A stretch of DNA of 9,950 nucleotides from Chloroflexota bacterium (GCA_019242065.1 JAFAWJ010000396.1:1-9950); one strand, 5' to 3'. Shown: positions 1 through 6,406, counted from the first letter of the stretch. The notes: a model not told the origin generated them from the sequence alone. Numbers and translations: made by a program.

Positions 1-278
1 AGGGCCGCGAGCTGGCGCAGATGGGGGCGTTCATCGAGCACGAGGTCAGCATGTACTACCGCGAGCGGCCGGAGTACCCGATTGGTCGACTCGTCAACTG
101 GATTAAAGAAGTCGGACCGGAGCGCACCACGCTGGGCTCGGACACGGGCCAGGCGACGTCGCCGTTGCCGTCGGAGGTCTTTGGCAAGGTGGCGCACCAG
201 CTGGTCGACAACGGCGTTTCCGAAGCCGACCTGCACCGCATGCTGAGCGACAACCCCGGCAGCCTCCTCAACCTCTGA
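1..278 (+). CDS. Amidohydrolase-superfamily protein (DUF6282-like), C-terminal part
   Basis: This is the 3' end of a gene that starts before the window; the frame is open from base 3 and stops at TGA 276-278. About 91 residues are visible. The stretch TTLGSDTGQ (Asp codon 141-143) has the form of the last barrel strand of amidohydrolases, where the Asp binds metal or activates water. It is followed by a helix and the ending SEADLHRMLSDNPGSLLNL, the 'NP..LL.L' finish common to amidohydrolases and lactonase-like hydrolases. The overall pattern recalls DUF6282 proteins, but the N-terminal metal-binding HxH region is outside the window, so substrate and activity cannot be judged. It lies upstream of a ring-cleavage dioxygenase and a solute-binding protein on the same strand, which suggests a catabolic role. 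The superfamily call is fairly safe; DUF6282 is a recollection of pattern, not a search result. Confidence 0.68.
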   Translation, partial: GRELAQMGAFIEHEVSMYYRERPEYPIGRLVNWIKEVGPERTTLGSDTGQATSPLPSEVFGKVAHQLVDNGVSEADLHRMLSDNPGSLLNL

Positions 279-361
279 TAATGCGACAGCCACGAGCCCT
301 CAGGTGTGAGCAGTGCTGCGACCTGGCGGTGCGACAAGGATCGCGGTAACCGGGTTGTCAC

Positions 362-430
362 ATGTATGCCGCTGGCATCTCGGAGGCTGACCTCCACCGA
401 CGCCTGTCCCACCGTGGGGAATGGCCGCGG
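362..430 (+). pseudogene. Relic of an amidohydrolase 3' end (short paralogous fragment)
   Basis: In the gap between the amidohydrolase and the dioxygenase, the frame starting at 362 reads GISEADLHRRLS. The upstream gene's end reads GVSEADLHRMLS. Ten of twelve residues are identical and one more is a Val/Ile change. At DNA level 24 of 36 bases match, and seven of the twelve mismatches are at third codon positions; the Ser, Glu, Ala, Leu and Arg codons differ only at a synonymous third base. That pattern points to a fragment that diverged while coding, not to a recent duplication. The frame has a stop at 347-349 just upstream, and the expected DNPGSLLNL ending is lost. The frame runs on into the dioxygenase gene only by chance. 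The boundaries are approximate. Chance similarity over so short a stretch cannot be fully excluded. Confidence 0.42.
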
Positions 431-518
431 CCACCGAGGTATAGCCTCAGAGCATGCCTGCATAAGCACCTGGAATGCAGCGTCCAGCGTCACGGTGCCG
501 TAGATTTACGCTTCAAAG

Positions 519-526
519 AGGAGGTG
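519..526 (+). promoter_or_regulatory. Strong ribosome binding site of the dioxygenase gene
   Basis: AGGAGGTG is a full-length match to the anti-Shine-Dalgarno sequence, 7 nt before ATG 534. It fixes the start of the dioxygenase gene. It also suggests that this gene is translated independently, not by coupling to the amidohydrolase 255 bp upstream. I see no convincing -35/-10 pair in the gap. Confidence 0.8.
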
Positions 527-533
527 CCAATCC

Positions 534-1394
534 ATGGTACAGGTGACCAGGCTCGCCCACGTCGGTCTGCAGGCCAAAAGCCTGAGCACGCAGGCCGAGT
601 TCTATAACGACCGCTGGGGGCTCCAACAGGTCGACGAGTTCGGCCGCCAGATGTTCTTCCGCGCGGACGGCCCCGACCATCACGTACTCACACTGACGGA
701 ATCCGAGTCTGACCCGTCAGGCATGCACCACGTGGCGCTCCAGGTCCCGTCGGTGGACGACGTCGACCGGGCGCACGAGGAGCTGCTGGCGCGCGGCGTC
801 GAGATCGTGACCCCGCCCACGTCCGACCTCGAGCCAGGCGTCAAGCGCGCCCTGCGCCTGCGCGACCCCGACGGCTTCCTGATCGAGCTCGTGGCCGGTG
901 TCGAATCGATCGGCGATCCCTACAAACGTGAGGACGTCAAACCGACCGCGCTCAATCACGTCGTGTTGAACGTGCGCGATCAAACCGCCAGCGAAGCCTT
1001 CTATCGCGAGGCCCTGGGTTTCAAGCTGACCGACCGCTTCATCGGCGGGCTCAGTTTCTGGGCGTGCAACGCCAACCATCACTCGCTCGCCTTCGGCCAG
1101 GCGCGCGACGGCGTGCCAGGCTTCCATCACGCCGCCTTCGAGATGCGCGACTGGGAGGAATGGATCAAGGCCGTCTTTTACGCCGGCGAACGTGGCATTC
1201 CGCGCGCGTGGGGACCGGGCCGCCACCTCTTCGGCAACAACCTCTTCTCGTACTACAAGGACCCCGAGGGCAACACCGTCGAATACACCGCCGAGGTCGA
1301 GCAAATCACCGACCCGAGCCGCGAGCCGCGCGTCATGCAGCCCTACGCGGACCAGTGGGCCAGTGTCGGGCCGTCGGGACCAGGTGGTCGGTGA
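534..1394 (+). CDS. Two-domain VOC-fold type I extradiol ring-cleavage dioxygenase
   Basis: The 286-residue protein has two glyoxalase/dioxygenase (VOC) modules, about residues 5-120 and 137-255, the normal size and layout for type I extradiol dioxygenases such as BphC. These Fe(II) (or Mn) enzymes cleave catechol-type rings next to the hydroxyls. The C-terminal module has the 2-His-1-carboxylate ligands: H142 (LNHVVL), H199 (FHHAAFEM) and E250 (GNTVEY). It also has the active-site landmarks of the family: CNANHHSLAF with H182/H183, GRHLFGNN with H231 (the BphC His241 region), and Y240/Y241. Unusually, the N-terminal module keeps an equivalent set: H9, H66 and E118. The start is fixed by the strong ribosome binding site at 519-526. 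The stop overlaps the next gene's start (TGATG, 1392-1396), so translation is probably coupled to the solute-binding protein. The natural substrate is unknown; homologues may be labelled only 'VOC family protein'. Confidence 0.9.
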   Translation: MVQVTRLAHVGLQAKSLSTQAEFYNDRWGLQQVDEFGRQMFFRADGPDHHVLTLTESESDPSGMHHVALQVPSVDDVDRAHEELLARGVEIVTPPTSDLEPGVKRALRLRDPDGFLIELVAGVESIGDPYKREDVKPTALNHVVLNVRDQTASEAFYREALGFKLTDRFIGGLSFWACNANHHSLAFGQARDGVPGFHHAAFEMRDWEEWIKAVFYAGERGIPRAWGPGRHLFGNNLFSYYKDPEGNTVEYTAEVEQITDPSREPRVMQPYADQWASVGPSGPGGR

Positions 1395-3109
1395 TGGCAG
1401 TCAGCCGCCGCGGCGCGCTCCGCATGCTCGGCTCGGCCGTCGGCGTCACGCTGCTGGTGGCGTGTCAGGTGCCGACGCCAGCCGCGCCGGCGACCACCGC
1501 TCCGCCCGCGGCGCCCCAGCCAACAGCCGCGGCGGCTGCCGCAACTTCGAGCGCGCCAGCCGCGGCGCCAACGCAGGCAGCCATCGCGCTGAATGACCCC
1601 GCGGCGCAGGCCGGCTTCTTGCCGGTCGGCGTCAGCCCCAACTCCACGGCGCCCCTGAGCGCGCCCAAAGGCCAACCAAGGTCCGGCGGCACCCTGACCG
1701 AAGGCAACCTCGGCGACCTGCCCAACCTGGACGGCCACTGGATCAACGGCCAGCACATCACCTACGCGATCTTCGATCGCCTGGTGGACCTCGACGGCTC
1801 CCTCCAGCCCCACCCGGCGCTCGCCGAAAGCTGGGAAGCCAATCCGGACTTCACCCAGGTCACGTTCCATTTGCGACCCGGTGTCACCTGGCACACCGGC
1901 CGCGCCTTCAGCGCCGAAGACGTCGCCTGGAACTACAACCGCATCCAGTCAGACCACAAGATCGACGGCGGGATCAAGGCGAATTTCTTCAGCCCCCTGG
2001 CTTCCGTCGAAACACCGGATGCCAACACGGTGGTTCTGCATGCCTCTCAGCCGTGGCCAGCCATCTTCAACGTCCTGGCCTGGACGAACCTGATCGATCC
2101 GCAGACGCCGCCCGAACAAAACCAGCCGGTGGGGACCGGGCCCTTTTCGTTCGTGGAGTGGGTGCAGGGCGATCACATCTCGATGAAGAAGAATCCCAAC
2201 TACTGGCAATCGGGCAAGCCATACCTGGATGGCATCCAGGTCAAGATCTACACGGATCCGCAGGCGATGATCAGCGAAGTCGAGGGCGGAGGCATCGACG
2301 TCGCCATCTTGCCCACCCTGCGCGATGCCATGCGGCTCGTCAAGGATCCCAACTACCAGGTGGTCTACAACCAGAACAGCGGCTCGGTGAACCTGTTGCT
2401 GGCGCAAACCAAAGATGGCTCCGCGCCGACTGGCAACCAGCTGTTTCGGCAGGCGCTCAACTACGCGATCGACCGCAAACGCTGGACCGACACCATCCTG
2501 CTGGGTGTTGGCACCCCCAAAGCCCTGCCACTCGTGCCGAGCAGTCCGGCGTACGACGCGGCCAAGGACCAGGCCTACGCCTTCGACCTGGACAAGGCCA
2601 AAAGCCTTGTGCAGCAGTCCGGCGTGGCGAATCCCACTGTGGAGCTGCTGTACTCCAGTGTCTCAGCCGACTACGCGACCGTCCTGCAGATCTACCAGGC
2701 TGATCTGGCCAAGATTGGCGTCACCGCGACGCTGAATGGCATGCAGCAGGTTGGCTTCATCGACCAGCTGTTCAACTCGAAGTTCACGGGCCTGGCGGCC
2801 AACGCCAGCCTGTTCGGTCAGCTCCACCCGGCGTTTTTCTGGGGGAACGCGTACTACAGCCCCAACGCCAACTGGGCCAGCTTCAAGTCAGACGAGTACT
2901 CGCAGCTTGCCGACGGCCTGCTCAAAGAGACGGATCCGGCGAAGCAGAAGCAGGTCTACGCCCAGTGGCTCGACTACATCCTTGATCAGTCGTGGGCCAT
3001 GCCGTTTTCGAACACGGTGCCGCGCACCGTCACCACGGCCAGGGTGCAGGGCTTCAGCTACAACATGACCGAGTTTCTGATGCCGAATGACGTCTGGCTG
3101 AGCAGCTAG
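1394..3109 (+). CDS. ABC transporter substrate-binding lipoprotein, family 5 (peptide/nickel/oligosaccharide type)
   Basis: The 571-residue extracytoplasmic solute-binding protein belongs to the SBP_bac_5 family (DppA/OppA-like). The N-terminus, SRRGALRML, is a twin-arginine motif. It is followed by a hydrophobic stretch and the lipobox LVAC with Cys24, so the protein is probably exported by Tat and anchored as a lipoprotein. Residues 25-65 form a Pro/Ala/Thr-rich linker. The domain spans about 95-565 and shows the family signature at 143-184 (LAESWE, then LRPGVTWHTG, FSAEDV, YNRI) and the VGTGPF motif at 246-251. The ATG at 1394 overlaps the dioxygenase stop and has AGGTGG 6 nt upstream. The frame is open for 330 nt further upstream, but that is a shadow of the dioxygenase gene. 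The tight linkage suggests the ligand is related to the dioxygenase substrate (inference). No permease or ATPase follows: the next gene is on the other strand, 19 bp away. Confidence 0.93.
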   Translation: MAVSRRGALRMLGSAVGVTLLVACQVPTPAAPATTAPPAAPQPTAAAAAATSSAPAAAPTQAAIALNDPAAQAGFLPVGVSPNSTAPLSAPKGQPRSGGTLTEGNLGDLPNLDGHWINGQHITYAIFDRLVDLDGSLQPHPALAESWEANPDFTQVTFHLRPGVTWHTGRAFSAEDVAWNYNRIQSDHKIDGGIKANFFSPLASVETPDANTVVLHASQPWPAIFNVLAWTNLIDPQTPPEQNQPVGTGPFSFVEWVQGDHISMKKNPNYWQSGKPYLDGIQVKIYTDPQAMISEVEGGGIDVAILPTLRDAMRLVKDPNYQVVYNQNSGSVNLLLAQTKDGSAPTGNQLFRQALNYAIDRKRWTDTILLGVGTPKALPLVPSSPAYDAAKDQAYAFDLDKAKSLVQQSGVANPTVELLYSSVSADYATVLQIYQADLAKIGVTATLNGMQQVGFIDQLFNSKFTGLAANASLFGQLHPAFFWGNAYYSPNANWASFKSDEYSQLADGLLKETDPAKQKQVYAQWLDYILDQSWAMPFSNTVPRTVTTARVQGFSYNMTEFLMPNDVWLSS

Positions 3110-3128
3110 CGGCGCGCCCTCTAAACGA

Positions 3129-4001
3129 CTACCAGCCCCACGGGGCCGGATCCCAGCGGAAGCCGCGCCGCGGCACGATCGGGAACGGGATCGGCCCACC
3201 GGGTACACGTTCGTACCCTGGCCGCGGCTCGGGCGCACCCGTCGCCGCGGGGCCCGTGCGCGCCACGCTGAAGCTGCTCCCGCTGCTGCCCGAGGTGGAA
3301 GCCAGGCTCGAGGGGACGGCGATCGCTGTCCCGTCGGCAGTGACCATGGTGATGGTCTGGGCGTTGACCCCACCGATGCTCTGCTGCGCGCTGCCGTTGT
3401 CGGTGGTCAAGCCGTTGGTGAACGCGACGTTGCCGAAGTTGTCGAGCGTGACCTCCTGGCGCCCATCGGTGGGCGCTTCGACGATCCAGTCCGCCGACGA
3501 CAACGACGACTGATACGCCACGCTGGTCTGATAGCTCTTTTGCGTCGTCGTGTCGGTGATCGTGAGCTGCCAGGCTCCCGCGCTTTGCTGGACGACGGAT
3601 GCGTTGATCGAGTCGCCGGCATTGACCGGCAGCACGGCCTGCGAGGCGTCGGGCAACATCTCGATCCAGGCTTGCCGACTGACCTGGTCGCCCTGCACCA
3701 GGTCCTGGGTTCCGACCTGGATCAGATCCTGGCTGGTGACCCCGCCGACGCCGACCCAGACGGCGTCGCTGCTCAACCCGCCGCTGGGCGTCACCGTGGG
3801 CACGGTCCAGCTGCCGCTCACGGCCGTAAAGCTACCGCCGGTCGCGGCGTAGCCCGCCCAGTTGCGCGAGGTTGCATCCCCGTTGCCGGAGTTGGGCGCA
3901 AACCAGGTCGCGGCGGGTGCGGGCACCGCGCCGATCATCACGGGCAGCGCCACAGCTGTCGCCAGGGCGAATAGCCTCTTCGACCGACGAATCCCGCTCA
4001 T
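3129..4001 (-). CDS. Secreted G1-family glutamic endopeptidase (eqolisin-like)
   Basis: The 290-residue protein has an N-terminal export signal: Arg/Lys-rich residues 4-9, a hydrophobic core at about 10-26, and a likely cut after APA near residue 30. The mature part has the G1 peptidase motifs in order: NWAGY (47-51), GSWTVP (63-68), VWVGVGG (81-87), LIQVGTQ with catalytic Gln95, and DWIVEAP with catalytic Glu175. Gln and Glu form the dyad of this acid-active family, first known from fungi, so an extracellular, low-pH protease is expected. The Glu is followed by the usual second half, ending near FSVART (243-248). Residues 249-290 form an extra Pro/Gly/Arg/aromatic-rich tail ending in PAPWGW. 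The start is ATG at 4001-3999 with GGAGGA at 4019-4014, a rather long 12-nt spacing. It converges on the solute-binding protein gene. The family call is strong; the tail's role is unknown. Confidence 0.9.
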   Translation of the reverse strand: MSGIRRSKRLFALATAVALPVMIGAVPAPAATWFAPNSGNGDATSRNWAGYAATGGSFTAVSGSWTVPTVTPSGGLSSDAVWVGVGGVTSQDLIQVGTQDLVQGDQVSRQAWIEMLPDASQAVLPVNAGDSINASVVQQSAGAWQLTITDTTTQKSYQTSVAYQSSLSSADWIVEAPTDGRQEVTLDNFGNVAFTNGLTTDNGSAQQSIGGVNAQTITMVTADGTAIAVPSSLASTSGSSGSSFSVARTGPAATGAPEPRPGYERVPGGPIPFPIVPRRGFRWDPAPWGW

Positions 4002-4150
4002 GCCTGTTTCGCGTCCTCCAACGTCAGTCTCAACGCGAGACGATCCTCTCCTGTTTCAAACGACGAACACCGCGCTGGAGTTACTCACATGACCCTGATG
4101 TCCGCCTTTTCGAAGTCGGTGGCGACATCGACAACGCCTCGGGGCAAGCG

Positions 4151-4282
4151 ATGGTGACGACGGGTACCGTCGGCTCGGACGGCTCGAGCTTCTCCGTCAG
4201 CCGCACCACGACGCCCGATACGCAGCCAACGGGCCGCCAGAGCAACCCGCACAACTCCTCGGACCGCTCACGCGGAGCCTGA
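4151..4282 (+). pseudogene. Relic of a second G1 peptidase 3' end, opposite strand
   Basis: The + strand frame from 4151 reads MVTTGTVGSDGSSFSVSRT and stops at 4280-4282. The neighbouring intact G1 peptidase (- strand) reads GSSGSSFSVART at 3290-3255, near the end of its catalytic domain. Over that core (4172-4207 in the relic) ten of twelve residues agree. Six codons differ synonymously, for example AGC against TCG or TCC for Ser, two differ in amino acid, and four are identical. This suggests an old paralogue end in inverted orientation, not a recent copy. The tail after SRT (TTPDTQPTGRQ...) shares nothing with the intact gene's tail. Nothing upstream shows the catalytic Gln or Glu motifs, so this is at best a fragment. 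Ser/Gly richness weakens the match; FSV.RT is the most telling part. Confidence 0.4.
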
Positions 4283-4306
4283 GCCCCGTCACCCGTCGAG
4301 GCTGCC

Positions 4307-4339
4307 CAGCCTGTCAGCTCCCAGTGTGGTGGCAGGCTG
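4307..4339. terminator. 10-bp inverted repeat, possible transcription stop hairpin
   Basis: CAGCCTGTCA (4307-4316) pairs with TGGCAGGCTG (4330-4339) around a 13-nt loop. All ten positions pair in the + strand RNA, one as a U-G wobble; in the - strand RNA that position would be an A-C mismatch. No T-run follows on either strand, so it is not a classical intrinsic terminator. It lies 57 bp beyond the stop of the DUF6325-like gene and 25 bp beyond the G1 relic stop, a sensible place for a hairpin between the two. A neighbouring AGGCTG at 4299-4304 could pair with CAGCCT instead, giving an alternative fold. Confidence 0.35.
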
Positions 4340-4395
4340 AACAGCGGAGTCAACCAATCCGAGAACCGTCCGTAGGTGTTTGCCCGTACGTGGCT

Positions 4396-4815
4396 CTAGC
4401 GATCTAGAGCGCGGTAGTTCACCGCGGCGTCGGCCACATCGGGCGCAACGTGCTCGTGCAGCACGATGCGCCCGTTGGCTGCCCGCACCGTTTGCTCGAG
4501 ATCCCGCGCCCACGCGTGTTCGATAACCATCAGCACCGCCGACGACTCGGGCGCGATGCATGCGCCCACCCTGGCAATGTCGCCCACCGACAGCAGGCCG
4601 CGCGTCTCGTCGACCACGTCGTAAGCCGCCAGCTCCTGCTCGTCCAGCTCGGCGAGCTCGGAGCTGGTCAGCCGGCCCGCGGCGTCCTTGTGAATGAACG
4701 TCACGTCGACAATACGCAGCGTGCCGCTGTCGACCGCAGACGTCAGCGCGAGCATGATGTCGCCCTTCAACCGGCCACCGTGGCATTCGATGACCAGGAC
4801 GTCAAGAGGACCCAC
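4396..4815 (-). CDS. DUF6325-like small protein of unknown function
   Basis: This 139-residue soluble protein starts MGPLDVLVIECHGG and shows the alternation I associate with DUF6325: an N-terminal strand (VLVIE), 'G.I...L...V..GTLRIVDV.F..KD', a Glu/Asp-rich helix (about 52-68, SELAELDEQELAAYD), LLSVGDI, a strand SSAVLMVIEHAWA (about 101-113), a helix and a final strand. No membrane segment, signal peptide or cysteine cluster is seen. Its biochemical role is not known. The start codon is GTG (4815-4813); ATG codons just upstream on that strand are out of frame, and the ribosome binding site is weak. It is divergent from the bd oxidase operon, with about 121 bp between the starts, so the two could share a control region. 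The DUF name is from memory of the pattern. Confidence 0.78.
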   Translation of the reverse strand: MGPLDVLVIECHGGRLKGDIMLALTSAVDSGTLRIVDVTFIHKDAAGRLTSSELAELDEQELAAYDVVDETRGLLSVGDIARVGACIAPESSAVLMVIEHAWARDLEQTVRAANGRIVLHEHVAPDVADAAVNYRALDR

Positions 4816-4936
4816 AGCCGTGCCATCCCAACATGTGGCTGGTTTCAGCCTAGGCGTGGCCGGCGGGTGTGAGCATCCGGGTGACTACCATATCCGCCGT
4901 CAAAACGCTCCCACACAGCTATAGGGGAGTGCACCA
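4816..4936. promoter_or_regulatory. Divergent intergenic region between the DUF6325-like gene and cydA
   Basis: The 121-bp gap must hold the promoters for the - strand small gene and for the + strand cyd-ndh operon, unless the latter begins inside the upstream gene. A weak -10-like TATAGG occurs at 4920-4925 with a poor -35-like CCGTCA at 4897-4902, spaced 17 nt. The same bases overlap the AGGGGAG ribosome binding site (4923-4929) of the ATG at 4937. I see no clear palindromic operator. Confidence 0.4.
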
Positions 4937-6406
4937 ATGCGCGCTGAGGCGCGTCCCCGTAGTCTGAGCGGCGAGGAGAGACACTTGCCCATGACAGCCG
5001 ATCCAGCAGAGCTGATCGCGGCACGCACCTTGATGGCCTTTACCCTCGGCTCACACATCATCCTGGTGCCGCTCGGGGTGACCTTTCCGTTCCTGGTGCT
5101 GATCGCCAATTACATCGGACTCAAGCGCCACGACCCGACGGCACTGCTGCTGGCGCAGCGCTGGTCGCAAGTCATGGCCGTCCTGTTCGCGGTCGGCGCC
5201 GTGTCAGGCACCGTGCTGTCGTTCGAAATGGGCTTGCTGTGGCCCGGACTCACCGGCATTTTCGGCGACGTCTTTGGACTACCGATCAGCATGGAGGGCA
5301 TCTTCTTTTTCCTCGAGGCCATCTTCATCACCATCTACATCTACGGCTGGAAGCACCTGTCGCCATGGGCGCACTTCTGGTCAGGTGCGGTGCTGCCGAT
5401 CGTCGCCCTGGGCGGGGTGTTCTCGATCATCTCCGCCAACGGCTGGATGAACGCACCGTCCGGCTTCACCATGGGCGCCGACGGCCGCCCGACGAACGTC
5501 GATCCGATTGCCGCCATCTTCAATCAGGCGATGGCTTACGAGTTTCCGCACATGCTCGCGGCCGCGTATATGACCGCCGGCTTCCTGGTCGCCGGCGTCT
5601 TTGCCGTGGCGATGCTGCGCGGGCACTGGGATCGCTACCACCGGCTGGGATTTGCCATTCCCTTCACCGTCGCGGCGATCGTCGCGCCCCTCCAGATGAT
5701 GATTGGCGACACCGTGGCGCGCACCGTCTTTCAGGAGATGCCCGTCAAATTCGCCGCCATCGAGATTGTCTGGACGACGGGATCGGACGAGCCCGAAATC
5801 CTCCTCGGACGGCTCAATCAAGACACGGGCGTCGTCGAGGGCGGACTGGCCATCCCCGGAATGGCCTCGTGGTTGTCGGGCTTCAGTACCAGCACGGTCA
5901 TCACCGGACTGGACACGGTGCCCAGGGACGATCAACCTCCGGCCAACATTGTCCACTGGGCCTGGGACGGCATGATCTTCGGTGGTACGGGCCTGGCGAT
6001 GCTCGCGGCGTGGTACCTCCTGTACTGGATCTTCCGGCGCCGACTGCCGGGCACGGCGTGGTTCTACCGCTGCGCTGCCGTCGCGGGTGTGCTGTCCGTG
6101 TTCTGCATCGAATGTGGCTGGACCGTCACCGAAGTCGGCCGCCAACCCTGGATCGTCTACAACATCGAGACCACCGCGGACGCCGTGACCAAAGCTGGGA
6201 TGGTCCGCCCCTTCTTCGCGGCGGTCATCGTGATCTATGCGCTCGTGGCCATTGGAACGGTGCTGGCTTTGCGCACGATGTCGCGACGGTGGACCATCGG
6301 CGATCTGAACCAGCCGAGCGTCCCATACGGACCAATTGGCATCCCGAGCACCGAAGTGATGCCACCACCTGTAGCCGTCTCAACCGGTACCCGGGAAGCG
6401 CCATGA
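4937..6406 (+). CDS. cydA: Cytochrome bd quinol oxidase subunit I (short Q-loop type)
   Basis: This membrane subunit binds hemes b558, b595 and d, oxidises quinol and reduces oxygen to water. Numbering from ATG 4991 (471 aa), key residues are H22 (GSHIILVPLG, the E. coli His19 equivalent), E102 and E109 (SMEGIFFFLEA), H187 (EFPHM) and M328 as heme b558 ligands, K253 and E258 (PVKFAAIE, quinol side), and GRQPW (383-387). H187 and M328 are only 141 residues apart against 207 in E. coli, so the Q-loop is of the short kind. Two starts are possible. ATG 4937 has AGGGGAG 7 nt upstream and would add 18 mostly polar residues. ATG 4991 gives the usual N-terminus close to the first membrane helix and has GGAG 12 nt upstream. 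I list the longer form but consider both open. The stop overlaps cydB by ATGA. It is the first gene of a cydA-cydB-ndh operon. Confidence 0.96.
   Translation: MRAEARPRSLSGEERHLPMTADPAELIAARTLMAFTLGSHIILVPLGVTFPFLVLIANYIGLKRHDPTALLLAQRWSQVMAVLFAVGAVSGTVLSFEMGLLWPGLTGIFGDVFGLPISMEGIFFFLEAIFITIYIYGWKHLSPWAHFWSGAVLPIVALGGVFSIISANGWMNAPSGFTMGADGRPTNVDPIAAIFNQAMAYEFPHMLAAAYMTAGFLVAGVFAVAMLRGHWDRYHRLGFAIPFTVAAIVAPLQMMIGDTVARTVFQEMPVKFAAIEIVWTTGSDEPEILLGRLNQDTGVVEGGLAIPGMASWLSGFSTSTVITGLDTVPRDDQPPANIVHWAWDGMIFGGTGLAMLAAWYLLYWIFRRRLPGTAWFYRCAAVAGVLSVFCIECGWTVTEVGRQPWIVYNIETTADAVTKAGMVRPFFAAVIVIYALVAIGTVLALRTMSRRWTIGDLNQPSVPYGPIGIPSTEVMPPPVAVSTGTREAP

Larger units (their letters stand above)
4002..4395. 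other. 394-bp stretch without an intact gene
   Basis: This gap lies between the starts and ends of two - strand genes. It holds the upstream region of the G1 peptidase gene, including a short inverted repeat GTCTC-aacgc-GAGAC at 4027-4041 that could be a small operator or hairpin. It also holds a + strand fragment resembling the 3' end of a G1 peptidase (4151-4282) and a 10-bp hairpin at 4307-4339. Open frames exist on both strands here but none has a convincing ribosome binding site or a recognisable full domain. I see no confident promoter. The stretch looks like a decayed gene region. Confidence 0.5.

Noticed and set aside
1064..1393. Open frame upstream of the solute-binding protein start
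   Set aside because: It lies inside the dioxygenase gene, and the Tat/lipoprotein signal begins at ATG 1394, so a longer N-terminus would bury the signal.
3110..3128. GGCGCGCC palindrome and nearby GC stems as a terminator between convergent genes
   Set aside because: The palindrome has no loop, no T-run follows, and the other stem lies within the peptidase coding sequence.
4289..4786. 165-codon - strand frame overlapping the DUF6325-like gene
   Set aside because: Arg/Gly-rich out-of-frame reading of the real gene; the other frame has the proper alternating strand/helix pattern.
5750..5980. Shortened region of CydA between the quinol-side residues and Met328, first taken as a deletion
   Set aside because: The short spacing between the two b558 ligands is normal for short Q-loop bd oxidases such as that of Geobacillus; all key residues are present.
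5381..6145. 254-codon open frame antisense to cydA
   Set aside because: Charged, low-complexity sequence mirroring third-position GC bias of cydA; no ribosome binding site or recognisable motif.
5239..6402. Open frame continuing upstream of cydB through most of cydA
   Set aside because: It is a GC-rich alternative-frame shadow: Arg/His/Gly-rich composition, no domain, and cydB has a clear start at 6403 overlapping the cydA stop.
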